From: Nitrospira sp. KM1
GTDB lineage: Bacteria > Nitrospirota > Nitrospiria > Nitrospirales > Nitrospiraceae
Direction of reading: 5' to 3'
DNA length: 64,000 bases
Assembly: GCF_011405515.1 (NCBI RefSeq)
Contig: NZ_AP022671.1
Location: forward strand, 3,844,001 to 3,908,000
Within the stretch, counting starts at the first letter, position 1, and the number at the start of each line of letters is the position of its first letter. A program made the position numbers and the translations under genes. Below are positions 36,427-45,430 of the stretch, piece after piece. The notes beneath the pieces are model-generated. The model did not search any database, had not been told where the DNA came from, and saw only the letters and a list, made by a program, of their open reading frames with translations.

Positions 36427-37479
36427 ATGGCTGTGATCACGAACGAAACCGAACAAGACCGATGGCGTGAGGCCTCGAGCGAGGCATCGTACTGGATTGC
36501 CTTGTCTGCGGAAGAGATGAGCGCGGACGATACGGCCCGATTCACCGAATGGCTGGCAACCGATCCCTTACATGAACGGGCGTATCAGGACGTGGCCCGA
36601 TTCTGGGGGGCGTTGGATCGCATTCCACCTGAGGATGCCCGGCAGCTCGATCAGTATGTCGAGGTGCCGGTTCGCAACCCCTCAGAGACTGTGCCGGTAG
36701 AATCTTCATCCACTACCCGTCTCCTGAGAAAACATGGTCGGACGATCAGCGGCAGGCGACTTGCTCTCGTCGCCGCTTCTATAGTGTTGGTGCTTGGAGT
36801 TTGGTGGGTCGCCGGTGCATTCCATATGACGGCGGATTATCGCACTGCCACCGGGGAATTGCGCTCTATCACATTGGATGACGGCACGCGGGTCGATCTT
36901 GGACCGCGGACTGCGCTTTCCGTCGCTTTCGATGCCGGCTTTCGTAAGGTCACGCTTCATGAGGGCGAAGCATTTTTCCAGGTGGCGCCGGATGCGGCAC
37001 GGCCTTTTGAAGTCGAGGCAGGGTGGGGAAGCATCAACGCCCTCGGTACGGCGTTCAATGTGCATCGATACGCCGATCACGTGATGGTCATGGTTTCAGA
37101 GCATGCCGTGCGGGTGGCGACGACCGCCGATCCGTCGAATGGACTGCGTCTCGAAGCCGGAAATCGCGTCCGCTACGACGACACGGGTCGCATCGGAACT
37201 GCGGAAGCAGCGGATACCCGCCGCGAATTGGCATGGAAACGGCAGCGGCTCGTTTTTGAGAATCAGCCGCTGGAGGATGTCATCGAAGATTTGAATCGTT
37301 ACCGAAGCGGCTGGATCATCGTCCGAGATAGCACGCTCAAGCGGCTGTCGATCACGGCCTCGGTCGATACGGGTCATCCGGATCGAGCCCTTCGCATGAT
37401 TGAGGAAACCCTTCCGGTCTCGTCTCTCCGTATTACGGATCGAGTCGTACTGCTGTCCCGCGGCACCACCTTTCACTAA
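36427..37479 (+). CDS. FecR-type anti-sigma/sensor (T7)
   Basis: 350 residues from ATG 36427; the ribosome site is weak (GATACGGTG). The 85-bp gap before it contains TATAAT at 36383-36388 but no good -35. Anti-sigma domain about 15-64 (EASYWIALSAEEMSADD, FTEWLATD), membrane segment about 111-129, FecR domain TGELRSITLDDGTRVDLGPR, where LGPR replaces the LNT of other copies, and end RITDRVVLLSRG. A hairpin element starts at the base after the stop. Confidence 0.92.
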   Translation: MAVITNETEQDRWREASSEASYWIALSAEEMSADDTARFTEWLATDPLHERAYQDVARFWGALDRIPPEDARQLDQYVEVPVRNPSETVPVESSSTTRLLRKHGRTISGRRLALVAASIVLVLGVWWVAGAFHMTADYRTATGELRSITLDDGTRVDLGPRTALSVAFDAGFRKVTLHEGEAFFQVAPDAARPFEVEAGWGSINALGTAFNVHRYADHVMVMVSEHAVRVATTADPSNGLRLEAGNRVRYDDTGRIGTAEAADTRRELAWKRQRLVFENQPLEDVIEDLNRYRSGWIIVRDSTLKRLSITASVDTGHPDRALRMIEETLPVSSLRITDRVVLLSRGTTFH

Positions 37480-37602
37480 CAGGATGCTGAAAAAGTCCGC
37501 CAGCGGCGTTCTCACTTCGCTCAGAGGCTCAACGTACCGAAGCGTATGCCTCGCCTCTTCGCTCGCTGCGGCCTTGCTGGACGGCCTTTTTGAGCATCCT
37601 GC
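37480..37602. repeat. Hairpin/MITE-like element B after fecR (T7)
   Basis: 123 bp. The terminal inverted repeats are about 25 bases long with few mismatches (CAGGATGCTGAAAAAGTCCG left; TTTTTGAGCATCCTG right). Shares GTTCTC, TCAGA and GCTCAACGT in order with element A (28499-28681). Insertion right at the fecR stop is the same as in T5. Confidence 0.82.
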
Positions 37603-37681
37603 ATGGCGTACGCCTGTTATTCCAGACGTCTCGGCCAGTGCAATTCCGGCGTACCCACAGGGTTTTTTCGCAGTCTCCTAA

Positions 37682-38039
37682 CAGGCTGTTGACAAAGTCG
37701 CTCATATCACCCACCCGCCCGGACGCGCCGAGACGCGTCTTCACCAAGCTTTGTTCTCGCGGGACACTGCCGCCTCACTATGTTGGCGGCGTTCACAGGC
37801 GTGCCGTGCCTTATTCGGCACGGCGTGAACCTCAGAGGCTCAACGTACAGCCCGGGTAAGAGCAGCTTGGACCGCTCGGGGCGGGCGGGTGAGACCTGGG
37901 AAAACGACTGTTCTCACAGTCGGTGGGCGGACGGGTAAGAAACGACCTTTCTGAACAGCCTGCAAGGCATGCTAATGATGCCCGTGACCTCAGACGCGAC
38001 TCCATTTCCGAGGTCATCACGTAGTTTGTCAACACACTG
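37682..38039. repeat. Inverted-repeat element C
   Basis: 358 bp bounded by CAGGCTGTTGACAAAG on the left and GTTTGTCAACACACTG on the right (imperfect inverse of each other). An inner AACAGCCTG at 37954-37962 also inverts the left end. Contains a strong stem GCCGTGCC-N6-GGCACGGC (37803-37824) and the CTCAGAGGCTCAACGTAC word shared with elements A and B. No coding capacity; it resembles a composite of small non-autonomous repeats. Confidence 0.65.
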
Positions 38040-38048
38040 CTAATTCAG

Positions 38049-38094
38049 AAAAAATATTTTCACCGAACTAGACCTCCCATCACGCCCATCCGTC
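38049..38094 (+). promoter_or_regulatory. A/T tract 42 bp before CGTC (T7 receptor promoter)
   Basis: AAAAAATATTTT from 38049, a close match to an UP element, and CGTC at 38091. It begins 10 bases after element C ends, so the receptor promoter survives despite the inserted repeats. Confidence 0.6.
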
Positions 38095-38143
38095 TCAGGA
38101 TGTGATGTCCAAGTGTCACAACAGGGCGAACGGGAGGTTGGTA

Positions 38144-40612
38144 GTGAACAATGTTGCAGGTCTGAGAGGGTCGAAGAACGGGATACGAATTGCTTCAATG
38201 AGATGGCCGGCCATCTGGGGATTTACCGTCCTCATGATGATCTGGATTGCCGCGGCGTTTGCAGAACCGCTTTCCGATCAATCGCCTCGGTCGTTTGAGA
38301 TTCCTCCACAGTCGCTTTCCTCAGCCTTGCTCCAATTTTCCGAAGCGACCAATCAGGAATTGATGGTTGATGCGTCGCTGACACAAGGCCTGCAAAGCCA
38401 GGGGGTCAGTGGTGAGCATACGCCAGCGGCCGCATTATCCGCCATTCTGGCAGGGACCGGTCTGACCTATCTCTTGACCGGCAGCGGCGCCATGACGGTG
38501 ATCAAAGCTCCTGTTCCTGCTGCCACCCCGGGATCTCCTTCGTCGGAACTGCCTGGCGACACGTCCCGCGCGGCAAATCAAAAACCCGTCAAGGTACCAG
38601 AAATTCTGGTCAAGGATGTGCGAGCACGCGACGACTACTCGACGTATGCGCCATCAGAGAGCACGACCGGGACCAAGACCGAGACACCGATCACCGAAGT
38701 GCCGCAATCGATTTCGATCATTACCCGCAAGGAGATGGATGCACGTGCCGTGACGAGCGTGGCCGATGCCGTGCGCTATACGCCGGGCGTTCAAGCCGAA
38801 GGGTTCGGGTTCGATAGTCGAGGCTTTGACTGGTTTTTCATGCGCGGCTTCGACGCGTTGGCAACCAACGACTACCGAGACGGCCTTCGCCAGGTGGGGA
38901 GGAATTTCACATTTTTTAGAACGGAGGCCTTCGGTTTGGAGCGAGTGGAGGTCTTGCGCGGACCCTCATCGATGCTGTTCGGGCAAGGTGATGCGGGCGG
39001 CGTCATCAATCGAGTCAGCAAGCTGCCCAGTCTCGATGCTCCGCGTGAGGTCCGATTGCGACTTGGCAATTTCGATCAGAAGCAGCTCGCCTTGGACGTG
39101 GGGGGAGCTGCGACCGACAGCGGATCGTTGTTGTACCGTTTTGTCGGCGTCGGGTTGGATACGGACACGCAAGATAGATATAGCAGCAGCAGTACGGTTG
39201 AAAATCGGCGCCTCTATATTGCGCCGTCCGTGACCTGGAACGTCACGAACAAGACTTCTCTCACCGTGCTGGGCGATGTCCTGATCAATCGCACTCCCGG
39301 GTTCAGCTTTAGCGGCACACCGCCGGATTATACGACCAACCTGCGATTTCTGACGGGAGACCCGAGTTACAGCAAGTTCAATCAGGATCAATACACGGCC
39401 GGGTACCGGTTCGAACACCGCTTCGACTCCGTCTGGACATTACGGCAGCATATGCGGCACGGGCAGGTCAACGTGGTGTATCACCGCCTCGATGGCGATG
39501 ATTTGGATGCGGACGGCAGGACGATCCTTCGATCTGCCGCGAACTTCAATGATCGTCTTCAACAATACGCGCTCGATACGCAGTTGATCGCCAAGTATGA
39601 CTTTGGCATCACTGAGCACACGACAATGGCAGGCGTCGATTGGTGGCGGGCCGATGCCACCACCCAGCAATACCAAGACGCGGCGCCGAGCCTGGACCTC
39701 CTGGTGCCGTTCTATGGGCAGGTGATTCCGACTCCGACCACACCCGTCATGAACATCAAACAAAACGTGCAACAACTCGGCTTCTATTTGCAGGAACAGA
39801 TGAAGATCGACCGGCACTGGTTGCTCACATTGGGGCTTCGGCACGATCGAACGTCGGTCGATTCGGACGATCGGTTGACCGCAACCGAACAGACACAGCG
39901 GAACAATGCGTTCACGTACCGGGCGGGACTGACCTACCTGACCGACTTCGGGTTGGCGCCGTATGTCAGCTATACCGAGTCCTTCTTGCCGCAAATCGGT
40001 ACGGATGTGAACGGTAAGCCGTTCGATCCGACGCGTGGGAAGCAATACGAAGCCGGCATGAAGTACCGGCTGTCGTCGTTCCCGGCTTTGTTCATCGTCG
40101 CGTTCTACGACCTGACCAAGACCAATGTCTTAACGCAGGACCCGACGACGCCGCTCTTCTCGCGGGAGACCGGACGAATCCGGTCACGCGGTATCGAAAC
40201 GGAGGCCAAGGCTTCGCTGGCGGAAGGGTTGGATCTGACGCTCGCGTATACGTTCAACGACATGCAGGTGACCGAAAGCAATGATGTCGATCTTGGGAAG
40301 CGGCCGGTCATCGTGCCAAAACACATGGCGTCGGGGTGGCTTGATTACACTTTGCAACAAGGCCTGCTGACTGGATTCGGAGGCGGCGCGGGGGTCCGGT
40401 ACATCGGCTCACGATACAACGATCTGGAAAATCTTTCGATTATGCCGTCCTATACTCTGGTCGACGCCGCTGTGCATTACAGCCGCGGCCCATGGTATTA
40501 CGCGCTGAATGCGAGCAATCTGCTCAATACTGATTATCTCGCTACCTGTTCGGGGGGCTGTTATCGTGGCTTTGAGCGCATGGTCATCGCCACGGTCCGA
40601 TACAGGTGGTAG
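38144..40612 (+). CDS. TonB-dependent siderophore receptor with STN domain, divergent type (T7)
   Basis: 822 residues from GTG 38144, chosen because GGGAGG lies 6 bases upstream; earlier ATGs at 38102 and 38105 lack one. Signal peptide about 1-38; STN FEIPPQSLSSALLQFSEATN; linker Pro/Ser-rich instead of Ala/Gly; TonB box KVPEILVKDV. Plug and barrel differ from the main group: ITEVPQSISIITRKEMDARA, VLRGPSSMLFGQGDAGGVIN, and ending TVRYRW with a terminal Trp. Two Cys near the end (TCSGGC) may form a disulfide. This is the ordinary FhuE/FpvA-like form, so T7 probably takes a distinct siderophore. Confidence 0.94.
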   Translation: MNNVAGLRGSKNGIRIASMRWPAIWGFTVLMMIWIAAAFAEPLSDQSPRSFEIPPQSLSSALLQFSEATNQELMVDASLTQGLQSQGVSGEHTPAAALSAILAGTGLTYLLTGSGAMTVIKAPVPAATPGSPSSELPGDTSRAANQKPVKVPEILVKDVRARDDYSTYAPSESTTGTKTETPITEVPQSISIITRKEMDARAVTSVADAVRYTPGVQAEGFGFDSRGFDWFFMRGFDALATNDYRDGLRQVGRNFTFFRTEAFGLERVEVLRGPSSMLFGQGDAGGVINRVSKLPSLDAPREVRLRLGNFDQKQLALDVGGAATDSGSLLYRFVGVGLDTDTQDRYSSSSTVENRRLYIAPSVTWNVTNKTSLTVLGDVLINRTPGFSFSGTPPDYTTNLRFLTGDPSYSKFNQDQYTAGYRFEHRFDSVWTLRQHMRHGQVNVVYHRLDGDDLDADGRTILRSAANFNDRLQQYALDTQLIAKYDFGITEHTTMAGVDWWRADATTQQYQDAAPSLDLLVPFYGQVIPTPTTPVMNIKQNVQQLGFYLQEQMKIDRHWLLTLGLRHDRTSVDSDDRLTATEQTQRNNAFTYRAGLTYLTDFGLAPYVSYTESFLPQIGTDVNGKPFDPTRGKQYEAGMKYRLSSFPALFIVAFYDLTKTNVLTQDPTTPLFSRETGRIRSRGIETEAKASLAEGLDLTLAYTFNDMQVTESNDVDLGKRPVIVPKHMASGWLDYTLQQGLLTGFGGGAGVRYIGSRYNDLENLSIMPSYTLVDAAVHYSRGPWYYALNASNLLNTDYLATCSGGCYRGFERMVIATVRYRW

Positions 40613-40779
40613 AGACCAGTTCTCTCCCGGTTCAACGGCCCCCTCCACCACAGCCCGACAATTCGCGCGCGTGCTTCGTCCAGATTCGTTCACGCTGGCT
40701 AGGCATATCCCTCGCCCACTAAGAAGAGATCACAGGTGGGACGGGCAACGACCTGTTCATTTGTGTGTCCTTCTCTCAG

Positions 40780-40804
40780 TGAAAATTATTCCGGCTCGTT
40801 CGTC
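40780..40804 (+). promoter_or_regulatory. T8-type ECF promoter, copy 1 (before sigma)
   Basis: TGAAAA, 15 bases, CGTC, with GCTCGTTCGTC at the end as in copy 3. It is 206 bp before the sigma start. Probable autoregulatory site of sigma T8. Confidence 0.65.
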
Positions 40805-40868
40805 TCTTAATAATGGGCTTCCGTTGCGGATTCATGATCGATTTCTCGAGACCCAAGCTGGAAGGTAA

Positions 40869-40916
40869 AAATCCGGAAACCGAACATGGTCTTCTGACCA
40901 GGCTTCTGGATAGACT
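40869..40916 (+). promoter_or_regulatory. Shared sigma-gene promoter block (T8)
   Basis: AATCCGGAAACCGAACATGG with GAACAT at 40882-40887 and TAGACT at 40911-40916 (29 bp). The sigma start lies 99 bases after the TA, the longest leader of the set. Confidence 0.6.
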
Positions 40917-41009
40917 CCCCATCCTCAAGCGGTCCTTGCGTATCTGTGCAGGCGCCGGCGATTTGACCTTGAAAGACTAGGACCCGTCTTTTATCTTAGG
41001 AACGATTCA

Positions 41010-41525
41010 ATGGACGACGAGCAGCAGAAGCTTGAGCTCTATCTCAATCATCGGGGCGAGCTGATCAACTATGCAGCCGGTATCGTTGGCTGCCGTATGA
41101 TGGCCGAGGACGTCGTGCAGGAAGCCTATTTACGTTTTCACAGGCCGAGTGAGCGTCCGGATGTCACGACACCCGTTGGATATCTTTTTCGCATCGTCCG
41201 CAATCTGGCTGTGGATTGGGCTCGGCGCCTCGCATTGGAGCGGCGGCATGTCGATATCGTAGAGGACCCGCCGGCCGTGGCCGAAGACCGCGCGACGCCG
41301 GAAGAAACCGCGAGTCATCGGCAGGAGTTGGCGTTGGTGCTGGAGGCGCTGGCGGAGCTTCCCGACCGGACACGCCAGGCGCTGGAGATGCACCGGTTCG
41401 GCGGGATGACATTGGAGGAGATCGGCCGAAGGTTGGAAATTTCTCCGGCTCTGGCTCATGGATTGATCCACAAAGCCTTGATCCATTGTCAGGCGCGGCT
41501 ACGGACGAAAAACCCTGATCGGTAG
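41010..41525 (+). CDS. ECF sigma factor, FecI type, divergent recognition helix (T8)
   Basis: 171 residues. Region 2: CRMMAEDVVQEAYLRFHR and YLFRIVRNLAVDWARRLALE; region 4: GGMTLEEIGRRLEISPALAH then GLIHKALIHC. The VEKH motif at the end of the recognition helix is replaced by AHGL, the strongest departure among the eleven copies. This fits the private promoter TGAAAA-N15-CGTC found three times in this module. An 88-bp gap containing one of those promoters separates it from fecR. Confidence 0.93.
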   Translation: MDDEQQKLELYLNHRGELINYAAGIVGCRMMAEDVVQEAYLRFHRPSERPDVTTPVGYLFRIVRNLAVDWARRLALERRHVDIVEDPPAVAEDRATPEETASHRQELALVLEALAELPDRTRQALEMHRFGGMTLEEIGRRLEISPALAHGLIHKALIHCQARLRTKNPDR

Positions 41526-41531
41526 CCAGAA

Positions 41532-41556
41532 TGAAAACAGCGGGGACATGTTCGTC
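41532..41556 (+). promoter_or_regulatory. T8-type ECF promoter, copy 2 (before fecR)
   Basis: TGAAAA, 15 bases, CGTC, preceded by GTT as in the other copies. It fills the unusual gap between sigma and fecR and would let the sensor be made from its own promoter. Confidence 0.65.
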
Positions 41557-41613
41557 GATACAGTATGAGGCGAATCGCTTTTGACGTGAAAGGGCGACAT
41601 CATTCTTATTGAG

Positions 41614-42615
41614 ATGACTGAAGAAGAAACGTCCCGGCAGGCGTTGGATTGGCTCATTGCGCTTCACGATCGGCCGGACGATCACGACATACGTGAGCGG
41701 TTCGAGGTATGGCTGACTATTAACGAGGCCAACGGAAAAGCCTGGGCCGACGCATGGCGACTGTGGAAGCTGATCGGCGAGACGCCTCCTGCGCATGCCG
41801 ATGCATGGGCGCCGAGGCCGGCTTCATCGATTCAAATCGATTCACCCGCCGTCGTGCCCGATCGAGCGAACAGACGAAGCAGCCGGCATATTCGCTATTG
41901 GCGGCCGGCAGCCCTGGCAGCGGGCCTGGCGGCCTGTTTGTTCTTTGCGCTTCCCAATATTCGAATCTACTGGCACGCCGATCATCGCACGGGAATCGGG
42001 GAATCAGCTCAAGTGACGCTCAGCGACGGCAGCATCATGCATCTGGCTGCGGATACGGCCGTTCGCGTAATTCACGATCCGATGACGAGGGGAGTCGAGT
42101 TGCTCAAGGGGGAAGCATTCTTCGAGGTCAAGCCGGATTCGTCACGGCCGTTTCAGGTCAAAGCGTCCGAATGGACGACCACGGTCCTCGGCACGGCATT
42201 CGACGTCAATCTCGGTTCGCAAACGGCATCCGTCGCGGTCGAGCAAGGAAACGTGCGCGTCGACCGTACCGGTGAGGGTCCTTCAGTAGAGCAGTCGCTG
42301 GAGGTTGGAGACTGGATCAGGGTCGAACGGGGTCGCGGCGTCACTGCCCAAGGACATGGCCAACCCTCGCAAGTGGCCGCCTGGCGCCTGGGCAGACTGA
42401 TCGTGAAAAGCCGGTCTATTAGTGACGTGATCGGCGAACTCGAACGTTATCATCGTGGTGTGATACTCGTGACGGATCCTCGTCTGAAAAGCCGTCTTGT
42501 CAGCGGTGTCTATGATCTCCGTCAGCCGATCGAGGCGCTGCGAGCCGTGGTCCAACCACATCGGGCCGTGGTCAGAGAAGTGACGCCGTATCTCATCATT
42601 GTCTCCGCTTCGTAG
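41614..42615 (+). CDS. FecR-type anti-sigma/sensor (T8)
   Basis: 333 residues from ATG 41614. Anti-sigma domain about 8-52 (ALDWLIALHDRPDDHDIRER, FEVWLTIN), Pro/Ala spacer, membrane segment about 96-113, FecR domain IGESAQVTLSDGSIMHLAAD, where LAAD replaces LNTD, and end EVTPYLIIVSAS. The last residues depart from the LTD-type ending of the other sensors. Like the sigma and receptor of this module it is an outlier, so the three genes seem to have evolved together. Confidence 0.92.
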   Translation: MTEEETSRQALDWLIALHDRPDDHDIRERFEVWLTINEANGKAWADAWRLWKLIGETPPAHADAWAPRPASSIQIDSPAVVPDRANRRSSRHIRYWRPAALAAGLAACLFFALPNIRIYWHADHRTGIGESAQVTLSDGSIMHLAADTAVRVIHDPMTRGVELLKGEAFFEVKPDSSRPFQVKASEWTTTVLGTAFDVNLGSQTASVAVEQGNVRVDRTGEGPSVEQSLEVGDWIRVERGRGVTAQGHGQPSQVAAWRLGRLIVKSRSISDVIGELERYHRGVILVTDPRLKSRLVSGVYDLRQPIEALRAVVQPHRAVVREVTPYLIIVSAS

Positions 42616-42656
42616 GTCAGACTCCCAAAAAGTTTGTGCGTTCTATCAAACACCTC

Positions 42657-42681
42657 TGAAAAAGTTCCGCGCTCGTTCGTC
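42657..42681 (+). promoter_or_regulatory. T8-type ECF promoter, copy 3 (before receptor)
   Basis: TGAAAA, 15 bases, CGTC; eleven bases up to the CGTC (GCTCGTTCGTC) are the same as in copy 1. It lies 62 bp before the receptor start. Confidence 0.65.
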
Positions 42682-42742
42682 GCTTGAATTGAGAGCTGCA
42701 CGGTGGAGTGAGCGCCGTGAAGGATTCAAACAAGGAGCGCAC

Positions 42743-45313
42743 ATGAACGTGTCCATACGAACGCACCGGCGGCTTGCCGGGACAATGATGAGAAGATTGG
42801 GCCTGCTCTGTGCGGTGTCGATGAGCATGGTCGTACCGGGCTTGGCTGCACCGAACGCGACGACTCACGCAACGGCAAAGCAGACGCTAGTCGCTCAAGC
42901 CAACGTGGCACGACCGTTCGATATTCCCGCTCAACCCTTGGAGGACGCCTTGGCGACGTTCGGTCTCCAATCGGGTCTTCAAGTGACTGTGGATTCTGCG
43001 CTCGCGTCCGGCGTGACGTCAGAGTCGATGCAGGGGAATTATGTACCGCAGGACGCCTTGCAGCACTTGCTGCAGGGAACAGGACTGACCTACCGTTTCA
43101 CCAGCCCTGACACGGTCATCGTCGAGCGCGATTCCTCGTCCGGCATCGTGCCGGGCGTGATGGGAGCTGCGGCCGCTGGTGCCGCGGCAGGAGCAGCCGC
43201 TGCCTCCAACGGCGACTCTTCCGGCGGCATGGCCGGCCAGAAGCCGATCAAAGTGCCCGAGATCGTCGTAAAGGATGTGAAACATCGTGAGGAATTGCCG
43301 CCGGAATATCCGGGAGGGGATGTCGCTACCGGCGGTAGGCTCGGTGTCTTAGGGAACCGCGACATCATGGACACGCCGTTTAACCAAACCAATTACACTT
43401 CGAAAGTGATTCAGAACCAGCAGATTCGCTATATGGCCGATGTCCTCAATAACGATCCGACGGCGCGCGCGAGCGCCTCTGAATCCACCGGCGCGGACGA
43501 CTTCAGCATCCGCGGATTTGCCGTTAATAACCAGGACATTCTCTTCAATGGCCTGTACGGCGTCGCACCTTCATTCTTCAACTCCATGATGGCTGAATCG
43601 ATCGAACGCGTTGAAGTGCTGAAGGGGCCGTCGGCTTTACTCAGCGGAGTCGCTCCGGGCGGCAGTATCGGGGGCATGATCAATTTGGTGCCGAAGCGTG
43701 CTGGGCTCGAACCCCTGACCCAATTCACCGGCACTTATATTTCAAGCACGCAGTTCGGAGGACATGCCGACCTCTCCAGGCGTTATGGTTCGGAGAAGCA
43801 GTTCGGCGTTCGCCTCAACGGTGTCTACCGAACCGGTGACACGGCCATTGACAATCAATCTCGAGAATCTGCGTTGATGGCACTAGGGCTAGATTATCAG
43901 GGTAAGAAATTTCGTCTGGCAGCAGACCTCGGGTATCAGTATCAGAACATACAGGGCATGCGAGACTTCACGACGGTCGTGGCAGGAGTGCCAGTTCCCC
44001 AACCACCCAACGTCCGGAGCAACTATGACGGTCCATATGATTTCAGCAAGCCGACGGTCTATTACGGTACGTTGCGCGGTGAATATGACTTGACCGACAA
44101 CTTGTCGGCGTTCGTTGCCGCAGGCGGCAGCGAACGGAGTACACGCTACAGCTTGGTGAACCGGACGATCATCAATCCTCAAGGCGATTTGTCAGCTGCC
44201 AACTTTGCCAGCTTGAATGCCGACCGGACGTCCGCCTGGACAGTAGAAACCGGCCTGCAGGGTCGCTTCGCCACGGGCCCCGTGAAGCATCAGATGGTCT
44301 TGGCCTACACCACTCTTCACAGGGACTGGCGGCGTGCCAGTGTCCCGATTCCCCGGCCCGCATCGAACATCTACAATCCGAATTTCGGACCGGCACCGAA
44401 TTTGGCATTGCAGCCGGATCCTAATTATGGGAAACCGTTGCAAGAGGCGGTGCTTTCGGGCGCCACGTTGGCGGACACGCTCTCCATCCTCGATGAACGG
44501 GTGCAATTGACGGCGGGGGCACGTTTTCAGATGATCGACATACAGCAATTCAACTTCACGACAGGCGTCAGGACCTCCAATTACGAAAAAGACAAGGCCA
44601 CACCTATGGTTGGTTTGGTCGTCAAACCCTGGAAGCACGTATCGCTCTACGCCAACTACATCGAAGGTTTGCAGCAAGGTCCTACGGCTCCACTGACTGC
44701 AGCCAATGCCGGCGAGGTCTTTGCGCCTTTCGTGGCTAAGCAATACGAGGTCGGCAGCAAGGTTGACTTCGGCCGCTTCGGCACGACCTTAGCGTTTTAT
44801 CAGATTGCCCAACCGACCGGCTTCGTCAATCCAACAGCCAACATCTTTGGGGTAGATGGTGAACAGCGTCATCGCGGCATGGATTTTAATGTCTTTGGTG
44901 AGGTGACAGAGGGGGTTCGGTTACTGGGCGGCGCGGCCTATATCGATTCGGAATTGACCAAGACGCAAGGCGGGGTCAACGACGGTCACAGAGGAATAGG
45001 GGTCCCCACGTGGCGGTTAGTACTGGGCGGGGAATGGGATACACCCTTCCTTCCTGGATTTACCGTTTTTGCCCGTGGCACTCGCAATAGCTCCATGTTT
45101 CTAGATGCGGCCAACACCCAAGAAATTCCAAGTTGGGCAAGACTGGATCTCGGCGCACGCTACATGTTCCTCCAACCGAACGGAAAGCCAGTGACGATCA
45201 GGGCCAACGTGACCAACGCTCTCAATAGTGGTTATTGGGATAGTAACACTTTCGGCCAACTGACATTGAGCGATCCACGAATATTCTGGCTGTCGGCGAC
45301 CGTCGATTTCTGA
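42743..45313 (+). CDS. TonB-dependent siderophore receptor with STN domain, divergent type (T8)
   Basis: 856 residues from ATG 42743 (AAGGAG 5 bases upstream). Signal peptide with hydrophobic core LGLLCAVSMSMVVPGLA; STN FDIPAQPLEDALATFGLQSG; long Ala/Gly linker (MGAAAAGAAAGAAAASNG); TonB box KVPEIVVKDV. Plug is unlike the main group: MDTPFNQTNYTSKVIQNQQI, VLKGPSALLSGVAPGGSIGG. Ends WLSATVDF. The decayed receptor at 63360-63986 is its closest relative here (MVGLVVKPWKHVS against MVGLVVKPWHHVS), and the 15-residue debris near 56.1 kb also ends LSATFDF. Confidence 0.94.
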   Translation: MNVSIRTHRRLAGTMMRRLGLLCAVSMSMVVPGLAAPNATTHATAKQTLVAQANVARPFDIPAQPLEDALATFGLQSGLQVTVDSALASGVTSESMQGNYVPQDALQHLLQGTGLTYRFTSPDTVIVERDSSSGIVPGVMGAAAAGAAAGAAAASNGDSSGGMAGQKPIKVPEIVVKDVKHREELPPEYPGGDVATGGRLGVLGNRDIMDTPFNQTNYTSKVIQNQQIRYMADVLNNDPTARASASESTGADDFSIRGFAVNNQDILFNGLYGVAPSFFNSMMAESIERVEVLKGPSALLSGVAPGGSIGGMINLVPKRAGLEPLTQFTGTYISSTQFGGHADLSRRYGSEKQFGVRLNGVYRTGDTAIDNQSRESALMALGLDYQGKKFRLAADLGYQYQNIQGMRDFTTVVAGVPVPQPPNVRSNYDGPYDFSKPTVYYGTLRGEYDLTDNLSAFVAAGGSERSTRYSLVNRTIINPQGDLSAANFASLNADRTSAWTVETGLQGRFATGPVKHQMVLAYTTLHRDWRRASVPIPRPASNIYNPNFGPAPNLALQPDPNYGKPLQEAVLSGATLADTLSILDERVQLTAGARFQMIDIQQFNFTTGVRTSNYEKDKATPMVGLVVKPWKHVSLYANYIEGLQQGPTAPLTAANAGEVFAPFVAKQYEVGSKVDFGRFGTTLAFYQIAQPTGFVNPTANIFGVDGEQRHRGMDFNVFGEVTEGVRLLGGAAYIDSELTKTQGGVNDGHRGIGVPTWRLVLGGEWDTPFLPGFTVFARGTRNSSMFLDAANTQEIPSWARLDLGARYMFLQPNGKPVTIRANVTNALNSGYWDSNTFGQLTLSDPRIFWLSATVDF

Positions 45314-45374
45314 GTCGTGCTCCGGAGTCCAGCCACGGTTTAATCGCTGACTTGCTCAGGCCTCTAGAGGTTCC

Positions 45375-45422
45375 TTTTCCGGAATCTGAACATTCCCATC
45401 CGTGCCCAAGCAGTGGTAACGT
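45375..45422 (+). promoter_or_regulatory. Shared sigma-gene promoter block (T9)
   Basis: TTTTCCGGAATCTGAACATT with GAACAT at 45388-45393 and TAACGT at 45417-45422 (29 bp). The ATG used (45431) is 14 bases after the TA. Confidence 0.62.
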
Positions 45423-45430
45423 CCAGCCCC

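Larger units (their letters stand above)
40613..41009. other. Leader region of the T8 sigma gene
   Basis: 397 bp without a gene. It holds the T8-type ECF promoter (40780-40804) and then the shared sigma-gene promoter block (40869-40916). No terminator after the T7 receptor and no small gene could be recognised in 40613-40779. Confidence 0.6.
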
